From contig JAZNXS010000038.1 of the NCBI GenBank assembly GCA_045594025.1, positions 1 to 6,831 of the forward strand: 6,831 bases of DNA, given 5' to 3'. Source of the stretch: Scatosoma sp045594025 (GTDB lineage: Bacteria > Bacillota > Clostridia > Christensenellales > Borkfalkiaceae). Both the position numbers and the translations under genes were made by a program. Shown in pieces: positions 1-6,536 of the stretch (positions within the stretch are counted from its first letter, which is position 1; the number at the start of each line of letters is the position of its first letter). Under the pieces are notes generated by a model. That model saw nothing but the letters and a program-made list of their open reading frames with translations. It had not been told where the DNA came from and did not search any database.

Positions 1-46
1 ATGATAATAGCAGGCCAAGAGGGCTTGCGAAAAAAGGAGAGAATGT

Positions 47-167
47 ATGCATCCAGAAGAGATAATGCAGCTTATTCAAAGCCTGATTTGGTTACTTGCC
101 GGTGTCGGCGTGTTCATCGTTGGTATGAATTTTATGGGCGACGCGTTGGAAAAGAGTGTGAAACGGT
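47..167 (+). pseudogene. N-terminal fragment of Na+/phosphate cotransporter, separated from its body by a frameshift
   Basis: The start ATG at 47 has a good ribosome binding site (AAAGGAGA ending about 7 nt upstream). The first 38 codons encode a hydrophobic helix followed by GMNFMGDALEKSV, which is the expected beginning of an NptA-family Na+/Pi cotransporter. Beyond about position 161 this frame turns into an unrelated Arg/Gly-rich translation that stops at 553, while the family sequence continues in the frame of the ATG at 168. Removing one A from the AAA at 161-163 would give ...KSVNGMKKLLGKISNN, a natural family sequence. The 1-46 region upstream holds only this ribosome binding site and no recognisable gene. 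The fragment is the missing first membrane segment of the next CDS. The split may be a sequencing or assembly error or a real mutation. Confidence 0.8.
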
Positions 168-1727
168 ATGAAAAAGCTGCTGGGAAAAATCAGCAACAAC
201 CGTTTTTCGGGCGTGGGGATTGGCGCGGGCGTAACGGCGATTATTCAAAGCTCGTCGGCGACTTCGGTCATGGTTATCGGTTTGGTAAACGCGGGGGTAA
301 TGACGTTGATGCAGGCGACGCCGATTATCATGGGCGCGAATATCGGTACGACGATCACGGGCGTTTTGGTCGCATTGAAAAACGATTATTTCAATATGGC
401 GATGTATTTGCTTGCGTTTGCAGGGGTTATGATGGGCTTCTTCAAAAAGGAGAAGATCAAAATCGCAGGGAGTCTTTGCAGCGGTTTGGGTTTGATTTTC
501 GTCGGTTTGAACGTTATGAGCAGCGAGCAGGCGTTTGGCAATCCGCTTGTTGAAAAGATGTTCATGGACGTTTTTGCGGTGATTAAATTCCCCTTATTAT
601 TGATTATTGTGGGTGTGATTTTTACGGCTTTGATCCAAAGCTCTTCTGCGGCAACGGGTGTTGTCATCACCATGGTCGGCACAGGCGTTTTACCTTTGGA
701 GCTGGCATTGTTTATCGTACTCGGCGCGAATATCGGTACTTGCGTAACGGCGTTGCTTGCATCCGTTGGCGCGAATGCGAACTCTAAACGAGTAGCGTTT
801 ATTCATTTCACGTTCAACGTGATCGGTACAATGCTGTTCACGATAATCATTTGGATATTTAGGGAACCGGTTGTCAATTTCTTGATCTCTCTTTTCCCCG
901 GAAACGATCCTATGTCTTTGCAGATGCGCGTATCCGTATTCCACGTCATTTTCAACGTGTCGACGACGTTGCTTCTCTTGCCGTTTGTTAAGCAGTTGGT
1001 GCAGCTGTCTCGTATGGTAATTAAGGACAAAGCAGATACGGAAACGGCAAGAACGCTGAAATTTGTGGACGACAGATTGTTGGCAACGCCGCCTATTGCT
1101 TTAATGCAAGTGAAAAAAGAAATCGATTATATGCTCCATTTGGTAGAGGAGAATACGTTAAAAGCATTTGTTTCCATCGAAACGGGCTCGAATGAAGAGG
1201 GGGAGGCGATTGCGGAAAACGAAGGGATTATCGATTTTACGAACAGCGCCTTGACGAAGTTCTTAATCAAACTTTCTACCGTGGTGGATTCGAAAAGCGA
1301 GAAAATCATCGGCTCGTATTTCCACGTTTTAAACGACTTAGAACGTATCGGCGACCATGCGGAGAATTTCCATGAAATCGGCGTTGAAATGACGTCGAAA
1401 GGGCTGGAATTTTCCGAGGTGGCGAAGGCGGAAATTGCGGAAATGCGCGAAAACGTTATGGCAATGCTGGCAAATGCCAAAGACGCCTTTGAAAATCTGA
1501 ACAAAGAGGGCTTGCCTCGCTTGACAGAGCTGGAAAATACGGTGGACGAGATGAAGAAGACGCTTACGGCAAACCACTTCGCGCGTTTGGCGGAAGGCAA
1601 ATGCCGTGTAGAACTCAGCCCTTACTATTCGTCAACGGTGGCCGGGTTAGAGCGTGTTGCCGATCACTTGGTCAACGTGGGATACAGTATCTTAAATCCT
1701 ACGGGCTCGCAAAAAGAAGCGAAATAA
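168..1727 (+). CDS. Na+/phosphate cotransporter (NptA type) with C-terminal PhoU-like domain, N-terminus out of frame
   Basis: Polytopic inner-membrane protein of the Na/Pi cotransporter family (Na_Pi_cotrans), expected to move phosphate coupled to sodium. Two inverted-topology repeats are visible: QSSSAT at residues 27-32 with GANIGTT at 56-62, and QSSSA at 157-161 with GANIGT at 186-191. QSSS motifs are the hallmark of the substrate path in this family. Hydrophobic helices run to about residue 275. From about 300 to 510 there is a helical PhoU-like domain with its two signature motifs, DLERIGDHAEN (390-400) and LERVADH (494-500). Such cytoplasmic PhoU domains are common in bacterial NptA proteins and are thought to tie transport to phosphate status. 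This open frame has 519 codons. The real start is very likely at 47 in another frame, giving about 559 aa after repair, a normal length for the family. A TGA at 159-161 blocks upstream extension in this frame. If the frameshift is real, any product starting at 168 would lack helix 1. A terminator follows directly, so the gene is transcriptionally separate from the next operon. Confidence 0.93.
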   Translation: MKKLLGKISNNRFSGVGIGAGVTAIIQSSSATSVMVIGLVNAGVMTLMQATPIIMGANIGTTITGVLVALKNDYFNMAMYLLAFAGVMMGFFKKEKIKIAGSLCSGLGLIFVGLNVMSSEQAFGNPLVEKMFMDVFAVIKFPLLLIIVGVIFTALIQSSSAATGVVITMVGTGVLPLELALFIVLGANIGTCVTALLASVGANANSKRVAFIHFTFNVIGTMLFTIIIWIFREPVVNFLISLFPGNDPMSLQMRVSVFHVIFNVSTTLLLLPFVKQLVQLSRMVIKDKADTETARTLKFVDDRLLATPPIALMQVKKEIDYMLHLVEENTLKAFVSIETGSNEEGEAIAENEGIIDFTNSALTKFLIKLSTVVDSKSEKIIGSYFHVLNDLERIGDHAENFHEIGVEMTSKGLEFSEVAKAEIAEMRENVMAMLANAKDAFENLNKEGLPRLTELENTVDEMKKTLTANHFARLAEGKCRVELSPYYSSTVAGLERVADHLVNVGYSILNPTGSQKEAK

Positions 1728-1740
1728 TTTTGATAAATCA

Positions 1741-1773
1741 AAAAATCTCAACGGTTTCCGTTGGGATTTTTTT
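1741..1773 (+). terminator. Rho-independent terminator of the Na+/phosphate cotransporter gene
   Basis: The arms 1741-1754 (AAAAATCTCAACGG) and 1758-1771 (CCGTTGGGATTTTT) pair over 14 bp with one T-G wobble and a TTT loop. The stem merges into a run of seven T (1767-1773). It begins 13 nt after the stop codon at 1727. The A-rich base of the stem means it could also act weakly on the minus strand, but no minus-strand gene needs it. Confidence 0.92.
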
Positions 1774-1870
1774 GTGTTGGCCGCATTGTTGCAAGAAAGA
1801 TGATAGAAATGGACATTTTTCACTGTTATTCACAAAAAAAGAAGAAAAATAAAAGGGGAAAACCGAACGA

Positions 1871-1905
1871 TTGACAGTTGACAGGCTTTATATTATAATT
1901 AAAAT
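1871..1905 (+). promoter_or_regulatory. Consensus sigma-A promoter with doubled -35 box, driving the surface-protein operon
   Basis: TTGACA (1871-1876), a 17-bp spacer and TATAAT (1894-1899) form a perfect consensus housekeeping promoter. The -35 heptamer TTGACAG is repeated in tandem at 1878-1884, and this second TTGACA lies 16 bp from TAAAAT (1900-1905), a five-of-six -10 match. Two overlapping promoters offset by 6-7 bp are therefore possible. Transcription would begin around 1906-1912, leaving a leader of about 155 nt before the ATG at 2064. The stretch from the upstream terminator to the promoter (1774-1870) is A-rich and shows no gene or site that I can support. Confidence 0.85.
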
Positions 1906-1925
1906 GTCGAAATATATTATATATG

Positions 1926-1939
1926 CGCGTATATACGCG
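1926..1939. promoter_or_regulatory. Perfect 14-bp palindrome just downstream of the promoter (candidate operator)
   Basis: CGCGTATATACGCG is a perfect dyad with no spacer, about 20-33 nt downstream of the predicted transcription start. Its position and symmetry suit a dimeric regulator that blocks initiation or early elongation. In RNA it would compete with a small CGC-GAAA-GCG tetraloop hairpin (1936-1945). No regulator gene is in the window, so the role is inferred. Confidence 0.4.
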
Positions 1940-1973
1940 AAAGCGATAGAAAAAAGTCGTTTTTTTCGAGGAA

Positions 1974-1989
1974 ATACCCCATGGGGTAT
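1974..1989. promoter_or_regulatory. Perfect 16-bp palindrome in the operon leader
   Basis: ATACCCCATGGGGTAT is a perfect dyad. Its central ATG (1981-1983) is the start of a possible leader ORF preceded by GAGG at 1968-1971, so in RNA the fold would bury that start codon. The last three bases (TAT) are shared with the next hairpin (1987-2010). No T-run follows, so it is not a terminator. Confidence 0.4.
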
Positions 1990-2076
1990 CTTGTTTATGC
2001 AAACAAGATAAAAGTAATTGATAGAATAAAAATTTTTTTATATAGATATAAAGGAGAAAGGCTATGTTTAAGATGA
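1981..2076 (+). CDS. Possible 31-codon leader ORF overlapping the start of the surface-protein gene
   Basis: The ORF starts at ATG 1981, preceded by GAGG (1968-1971) at 9-nt spacing, and reads MGYLVYANKIKVIDRIKIF and onward to a TGA at 2074-2076. It ends 13 bases inside the next gene, in another frame. The peptide is basic and matches no family I know. It lies wholly within the AT-rich leader and could be chance. In favour are the ribosome binding site and the overlap, which would permit translational coupling to the ATG at 2064. Confidence 0.2.
   Translation: MGYLVYANKIKVIDRIKIFLYRYKGERLCLR
1987..2010 (+). promoter_or_regulatory. Perfect leader hairpin (10-bp stem, ATGC loop) upstream of the surface-protein gene
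   Basis: TATCTTGTTT (1987-1996) pairs perfectly with AAACAAGATA (2001-2010) around the loop ATGC. It lies 39 nt before the ribosome binding site of the large gene and is followed by AAAG rather than T, so it does not terminate. It could stabilise the mRNA or serve as a protein-binding site. It overlaps the adjacent palindrome at TAT, so the two RNA folds compete at their shared edge. Confidence 0.5.
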
Positions 2077-5000
2077 AACAAAAGTTGGCTTCTGTTTTGT
2101 TTGCGGCATTGACGGCGCTTGTGTGCACGGTGATGGCGTTTGTCGCGTTGTTCACGCCTGTACAGACAACAGCGTTTGCAGAGGAAACGGCTTGGACGCT
2201 CGTTACGGATGCAAGCACTCTGGCGGAAGGAGATAAAGTGGTGATTGTAGCAAAGGATTATAATTATGCATTGAGCACAACGCAAAACGGGAACAACCGT
2301 GGGCAGGCTGCGGTTACCAAAGGGGACGGCGTAGTTACGTTTGGCGACGATGTACAAGTTCTTACGTTAGAGGCTGGTACGCAGGATAACACGTTTGCAT
2401 TTAATACGGGTAGCGGTTATTTATATGCGGCGTCTAAATCTAGTAACTATTTGAGAACGGAAACAACGCTTTCTAATAATTCGTCCTGGACAATTACGAT
2501 TGCGGACGGTGTGGCTACTATTGTGGCACAAGGGACGAATACGAGAAACACGATGCAGTACAACCAAGGTAGCTCGATATTTTCTTGTTATAGCACATCA
2601 CAAAAAGCGATTTGCCTTTATAAAAAGCCAGGTTGTGCACATGAGAATACAACAACGGTAACGACGCAAGCAGCTACATGTACTCAAGCTGGCGTTGAAA
2701 CAGTCGCGTGTAACGATTGCGACTATTCATACACTCAAAGCACACCTATTCTTGAGCATAGCTATAATAGTGCTGTGACTCCGCCCACTGAAACGGAGCA
2801 GGGGTATACGACCTATACTTGTAAAGATTGCGGATATTCCTATAAAGATGACTTTCTTCCTGCATTAGGTGCAGAAACGTGTACGGTGACTTATTCGGCA
2901 CTTCAAAACGTGGTGTCCACCAGTGAGGTGGCAGCAGGAACGTCTGTTGTACTTCCTGCATGTACCGTAACGGAAGAGGGGTATACCTTTGTCGGCTGGA
3001 CGTTGGAACAAAACGTGAACCATGAAGCTGCGGCTCCCGATTATTTCTTAGCAAGCGCAGAATATACAGTTACGCAAGATATAACGTTTTATGCATTATA
3101 TTCGTTTGTAGAAACTTCAGATTTTTATCAAAAAGTGACGTCTGCACCTCAGGATTGGTCTGGGGAGTATCTTATTGTTTATGAAAGTGGCTCTGAGGCA
3201 TATATTTTTAACAGCACGGACGCGGCTAATGGTTATTTAAAGGCAAACATTGAAACAAACGGTATTCTTAAAAGTGATGAAGTTTATGCTGAACGGGTAA
3301 CGATTGTTTCTATGACTGGAGGATATTCCATCCTTACAAAAAATGGTTACATATATGGAAGTAGTAGTGGGAATAAGTTATCTTTTAATACTTCTTCCCC
3401 TCAATTAAATACGATTGAGATTGGGGAAAATAATACTATCCAAATTACGAGCGGACGAATTCTTCAATTTAATGCGGACAGCAATCAAATGCGTTTCCGT
3501 TATTATACGAGTGGAAATCAAAAATCAATTTATCTTTATGCATTGGGTGCGACAACGTATTATTTGACGGCTTTATGTGAACATACGAATAAAACGACTA
3601 GCGAAGTGATTGATCCTACTTGTACAGAGGCAGGTTCGTCGACGGAAACATGTAGCGATTGTGGTAAGGTTTTCACAACTGTGATTCCGGCAACGGGGCA
3701 TACGGAAACGACGCAAACAACAGATCCTACTTGTACCCAAGCAGGTGAAATCATTACGACGTGTTCTGTGTGCGATGAAGAAATCCGTAGAGAAGAAGGT
3801 GAGGCTGCGCTTGGCCATACGGACGACAAAAATTATAGCTATCAAACTAACGATGATAAAACACATGCGAAAACGAGTGCTTGTACAGTTTGTGGGGATG
3901 CGATTTCCATTGATGAAAATTGTTCGTTTGGCGAAGGTGTTGTAACAGACCCCACTGAAACGGCGCAGGGGTACACGACCTATACTTGTAAAGATTGCGG
4001 ATATTTCTATCAAGATGATTTTAGTCCTGTCGTAGGCGCAGAAGTACATACGCTTAGCTACGTCGTACCTCAAGGCATTACGGCGGTTCCCGAGGAAGAA
4101 GTGGCAGAGGGCGGTACGACGGAACTTCCTTCGGCTGATGGTAAAGGCAAGTATAAGTTTATCGGCTGGACGACGGCAAGCTATGCGGAAAATACCGTGG
4201 CACCTGAAACCGTTTATCCAGCAGGTACTGAATACGAGGTTACGCAAGACGTAACGTTGTATGCGTTATATTCGTATACAGTTGGTAGCGGTAATTATGA
4301 AAAGATTACCGGAAATCTTACAGATTGGTCGGGTACTTATCTCATTGTATATGAAGGGGAGGACGGCGCGTATATCTTCGACGGTTCGCTTGATAAGTTG
4401 GATGCGGTCAATGATTATAAGAGCGCAACCATAGCTGATAATGCTATTGCAGATACCGAAGAGATCAAGGGTAGTATCTTTACGATTGCAAGTGTAGAGG
4501 GTGGCTATTCCATTCAATCGGCAAGCGGATACTATATTGGGCAAACCAGTAATGCAAACGGTTTGGCATCCAGTGTGGATACTGTATATACGAATACTAT
4601 TTCGCATAACGGAGAATCCGTTGATATAGTTTCGGGTGGTGCATATCTTCGTTTTAACAGTGCTAGCAATCAAATGCGTTTCCGTTACTACAAATCGTCG
4701 AGTTATACTGGGCAGAAAGCTATTCAGCTCTATAAATTGGATGCAGTTGTGAACTATTTGACGCCCAGCGATCTTACGGCGGATATTAAGAGCGGATCCA
4801 TTACTGCCGGCGCAGACTTTACCATGAACTATTACGTAAATCTTTCCGCGGAATTTGCAAATTCCAAGATGAAATTTACGTTTGATAACGAGGAGTTTAT
4901 AGTAGAAGGCGAATATGATGAGGCAAAAGGCAAATATAAATTCTCGTTGCCGAACCTTGCGCCGCAGTGTATGACGCTGAATATTAAAGCGGAGCTTCTC

Positions 5001-5600
5001 TCTGCAAACGGCGAATTGCTTGACGAAATCGCGGAATACAGTATTAAAACGAATATTCAAAACCTTTTGAACGATAATCCTTCCGACGAATTGAAGCAGT
5101 TGCTTACCGATATGCTTTATTACGGTGCGGCGGCACAAAAATATAGAAATGTTGATGTGAATAATCTTGCAACGACAGACGTAAATAATATCGGTACGCC
5201 GTCTAGCGAAGTTCCTGGTAGTACTGATTTCACGTTGGTAAAGAACCCTGAAATTCAAAGATATTCCGCGTATTTTGAAAGCGCAGGCGTTTGGTTTGAC
5301 AACGTGAATAAGCTGTTCGTAAAATTGAGCACGACGGAAAACGTTACGTTAACGATCAATGGCGTAGAAGTGGAAGTCAATGACGTATACGTTTATACGG
5401 ACGGTATTCTTGCAACGGGTTTCAATGAAACATACACGTTTGAGCTTTACCATGATGACGGCACGGGAAAGAAGTTAATGCAGACTTTAACCTACAGTGT
5501 CAACGCTTATGCATATGCTATGCAAAACGATGCTGAAATGGGAGAATTGGCGATTGCTCTTTATCGTTACGGACTTTCGGCGGCGGCTTATAATTCGTAA
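2064..5600 (+). CDS. Large secreted multidomain surface protein with duplicated CxxC, InlB-like (Flg_new) and beta-rich modules
   Basis: This 1178-aa protein starts at ATG 2064 after a strong AAAGGAGA ribosome binding site (2050-2057). A Sec signal peptide covers residues 1-39, with cleavage likely after AFA. Domains in order: a divergent beta-rich module (about 40-188, ending QKAICLYKK); CxxC region 1 (191-256, with CAHE, ATCTQAG, CNDC, CKDC); an InlB-B/Flg_new-like repeat (about 272-347, GYTFVGWT ending FYALYS); a beta-rich module (353-494, DWSGEYLIVYE to QMRFRYY and QKSIYLY); CxxC region 2 (505-645, four CxxC pairs, with ATGH and ALGH); a second InlB-like repeat (661-737); a third beta-rich module (743-892); and a C-terminal region (894-1178) ending near YRYGLSAAAYNS. 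There is no LPXTG motif, SLH domain or C-terminal helix, so how it stays at the surface is unclear. The CxxC pairs and conserved His might bind metal or form disulfides. Adhesion or host interaction is plausible from the InlB-like repeats, but unproven. It is the first full gene of the operon. Confidence 0.93.
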   Translation: MFKMKQKLASVLFAALTALVCTVMAFVALFTPVQTTAFAEETAWTLVTDASTLAEGDKVVIVAKDYNYALSTTQNGNNRGQAAVTKGDGVVTFGDDVQVLTLEAGTQDNTFAFNTGSGYLYAASKSSNYLRTETTLSNNSSWTITIADGVATIVAQGTNTRNTMQYNQGSSIFSCYSTSQKAICLYKKPGCAHENTTTVTTQAATCTQAGVETVACNDCDYSYTQSTPILEHSYNSAVTPPTETEQGYTTYTCKDCGYSYKDDFLPALGAETCTVTYSALQNVVSTSEVAAGTSVVLPACTVTEEGYTFVGWTLEQNVNHEAAAPDYFLASAEYTVTQDITFYALYSFVETSDFYQKVTSAPQDWSGEYLIVYESGSEAYIFNSTDAANGYLKANIETNGILKSDEVYAERVTIVSMTGGYSILTKNGYIYGSSSGNKLSFNTSSPQLNTIEIGENNTIQITSGRILQFNADSNQMRFRYYTSGNQKSIYLYALGATTYYLTALCEHTNKTTSEVIDPTCTEAGSSTETCSDCGKVFTTVIPATGHTETTQTTDPTCTQAGEIITTCSVCDEEIRREEGEAALGHTDDKNYSYQTNDDKTHAKTSACTVCGDAISIDENCSFGEGVVTDPTETAQGYTTYTCKDCGYFYQDDFSPVVGAEVHTLSYVVPQGITAVPEEEVAEGGTTELPSADGKGKYKFIGWTTASYAENTVAPETVYPAGTEYEVTQDVTLYALYSYTVGSGNYEKITGNLTDWSGTYLIVYEGEDGAYIFDGSLDKLDAVNDYKSATIADNAIADTEEIKGSIFTIASVEGGYSIQSASGYYIGQTSNANGLASSVDTVYTNTISHNGESVDIVSGGAYLRFNSASNQMRFRYYKSSSYTGQKAIQLYKLDAVVNYLTPSDLTADIKSGSITAGADFTMNYYVNLSAEFANSKMKFTFDNEEFIVEGEYDEAKGKYKFSLPNLAPQCMTLNIKAELLSANGELLDEIAEYSIKTNIQNLLNDNPSDELKQLLTDMLYYGAAAQKYRNVDVNNLATTDVNNIGTPSSEVPGSTDFTLVKNPEIQRYSAYFESAGVWFDNVNKLFVKLSTTENVTLTINGVEVEVNDVYVYTDGILATGFNETYTFELYHDDGTGKKLMQTLTYSVNAYAYAMQNDAEMGELAIALYRYGLSAAAYNS
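2784..2855 (+). repeat. DNA repeat copy 1 inside the surface-protein gene
   Basis: These 72 bases (codons 241-264, PTETEQGYTTYTCKDCGYSY and on) match 3951-4022 with five differences. The longest shared run is 31 bases, covering the CKDCG CxxC motif. It is the best-conserved part of a longer internal duplication. Confidence 0.9.
3951..4022 (+). repeat. DNA repeat copy 2 inside the surface-protein gene
   Basis: Second copy of the 72-base segment (codons 630-653), offset by 1167 bases, exactly 389 codons, so the reading frame is kept. The following InlB-like and beta-rich modules are also duplicated, but more diverged. Confidence 0.9.
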
Positions 5601-5613
5601 CAGGGGGTGCAAG

Positions 5614-5751
5614 ATGAAAAAGTATGTTGCATTAGATATTGAGCTTGTTACTTTTGTGGCGCAGGACGTCATCACAACCAGCGGTTTCCGCGGCGAGGAA
5701 AACGTATTTGGGGATCCAAACAAGGAAACGGAGTCGGCAGGAGACTTTTAA
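5614..5751 (+). CDS. 45-aa peptide with DVITTSG motif, function unknown
   Basis: The gene starts at ATG 5614, preceded by AGGGGGTG (5602-5609), 13 nt after the stop of the surface-protein gene. The frame is open further upstream to 5497, but that part lies inside the previous gene and has no comparable ribosome binding site. The peptide begins MKKYVALDIELVTFVAQD, continues with VITTSG at residues 19-24, then an acidic, Gly/Asn-rich tail ending ESAGDF. There is no signal peptide, membrane helix or Cys. Short Clostridia proteins with an MKKY start and a D-V-I-x-T-S-G core are, from memory, widespread but uncharacterised. The leader-like front half and small polar tail would also suit a peptide that is cleaved, but no modification enzyme or protease gene is present here. 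It ends 9 nt before the next gene. Confidence 0.75.
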   Translation: MKKYVALDIELVTFVAQDVITTSGFRGEENVFGDPNKETESAGDF

Positions 5752-5760
5752 GGTAAGACT

Positions 5761-6525
5761 ATGAAACGAAAGATTATAAAAGGATTGCTTTGTATCGGGC
5801 TTGCAGCCGCTTTCATTACGTTTAGCGGCTGTGACCTGAAGGATAAAATTGAAAATCTCTTTTCAAAGGAAAATGAGAGTTCTACGCAACAATCGAGTGA
5901 TAGTTCCTTGACGGAGAATAATTCCGGGAATACGGCCACGCATACGCATGAGGCTACCATGGTCGAGGCGAAGGCGGCTACCTGCACGAAAGACGGCAAC
6001 GTTGTATACTACGTCTGCAACGGTTGTGAGAAGGTGTTCTTAGATAAAGATTGCTCTTTGGAAACGACGCTTACGGCGGTAAAGATTGGCGCAACGGGGC
6101 ATACGTTCGATGCGTCTGTTTGGGGATATCAAGAAACAGATGGGCACGCGCACGTATGTGCTTGCGGAGAAAAGGATACCGTGTTCGCGCACGAGTCCAG
6201 CGGTGCGGCTACCGCGGAAAAAGCAGAGCTTTGCACAGAATGCGGCTATGAAATCGCGCCCATGGTAGGACATACGCACGTGGCGGAGACTGACGATGGC
6301 GATTGCACTACGGACGTGAAATGCGCTTGCGGTAAAGTGATGACGAAAGGCGAGGAGGCGCATCTCTTTGACAACGCCTGCGATACAACTTGTAACCGTG
6401 AGTGCTGTGAACAGGAAAGAACGGTAGAAAAACACGTCGATGCGGACAAGGATGAAAAGTGCGACGCTTGCGGCGCGGACGTTTCTAAAAACGGCGAAAT
6501 CGAGTTGCCCGAAGACGAGTTTTAA
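5761..6525 (+). CDS. Cys/His-rich lipoprotein with CxxC modules and IELPEDEF tail
   Basis: This 254-aa protein has a lipoprotein signal peptide ending in FSGC, with the lipid-modified Cys at residue 24. Translation probably uses AAGGT (5750-5754), which overlaps the stop of the previous gene. A Ser/Thr/Asn/Glu-rich linker (about 35-60) leads to a Cys/His-rich region: ATC at 75 with CNGC at 86-89, ATGH at 111-114, CAC at 133-135, CTEC at 158-161, GH at 170-171, CAC at 188-190, a cluster with C207, C211, C215 and C216, and CDAC at 234-237. The first unit (ATCTKDG, CNGC, then ATGH) follows the same plan as the CxxC modules of the large surface protein. The arrangement suggests metal (zinc) binding or disulfide cross-linking outside the membrane; neither is proven. 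It ends with the eight residues IELPEDEF, shared with the next gene. No enzyme motif was recognised. Confidence 0.88.
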   Translation: MKRKIIKGLLCIGLAAAFITFSGCDLKDKIENLFSKENESSTQQSSDSSLTENNSGNTATHTHEATMVEAKAATCTKDGNVVYYVCNGCEKVFLDKDCSLETTLTAVKIGATGHTFDASVWGYQETDGHAHVCACGEKDTVFAHESSGAATAEKAELCTECGYEIAPMVGHTHVAETDDGDCTTDVKCACGKVMTKGEEAHLFDNACDTTCNRECCEQERTVEKHVDADKDEKCDACGADVSKNGEIELPEDEF

Positions 6526-6536
6526 CGAGGTGCGCT

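Noticed and set aside
1601..1852. Plus-strand open frame running from the cotransporter end through its terminator
   Set aside because: It overlaps the PhoU motif in another frame and reads straight through a strong intrinsic terminator. It has no coding character.
1949..1967. A6-GTCG-T7 hairpin as an attenuator
   Set aside because: The stem is only G plus A-T pairs with no GC core before the T-run, so it is too weak to call a terminator.
1906..2050. Known riboswitch or T-box in the operon leader
   Set aside because: I could not match the conserved cores of the common classes (for example T-box, SAM, TPP, c-di-GMP). The dyads are simple and lack a terminator-type T-run.
2784..4022. CRISPR or tandem-repeat array based on the repeated CxxC segment
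   Set aside because: There are only two copies 1167 bases apart, both within a coding frame. It is a protein-module duplication.
3573..4247. Antisense open frame of 224 codons opposite the second CxxC region
   Set aside because: The composition is Arg/Phe/Thr-rich with no family match, and it mirrors the coding repeats of the plus-strand gene.
4266..5258. Long antisense open frame of 330 codons opposite the surface-protein gene
   Set aside because: It is rich in Ile, Arg and Cys with no recognisable domain, and lies opposite a clearly coding strand with a signal peptide and repeats. It is a shadow of codon bias on the plus strand.
2064..5600. Sortase or SLH anchoring of the 1178-aa protein
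   Set aside because: The C-terminus ends in YGLSAAAYNS with no LPXTG, hydrophobic helix or SLH repeats, so secretion is supported but covalent anchoring is not.
6499..6522. LPEDE near the lipoprotein C-termini as a sortase (LPXTG-like) signal
   Set aside because: There is no following hydrophobic helix or basic tail, and the proteins stop three residues after LPED. They already have lipoboxes for anchoring.
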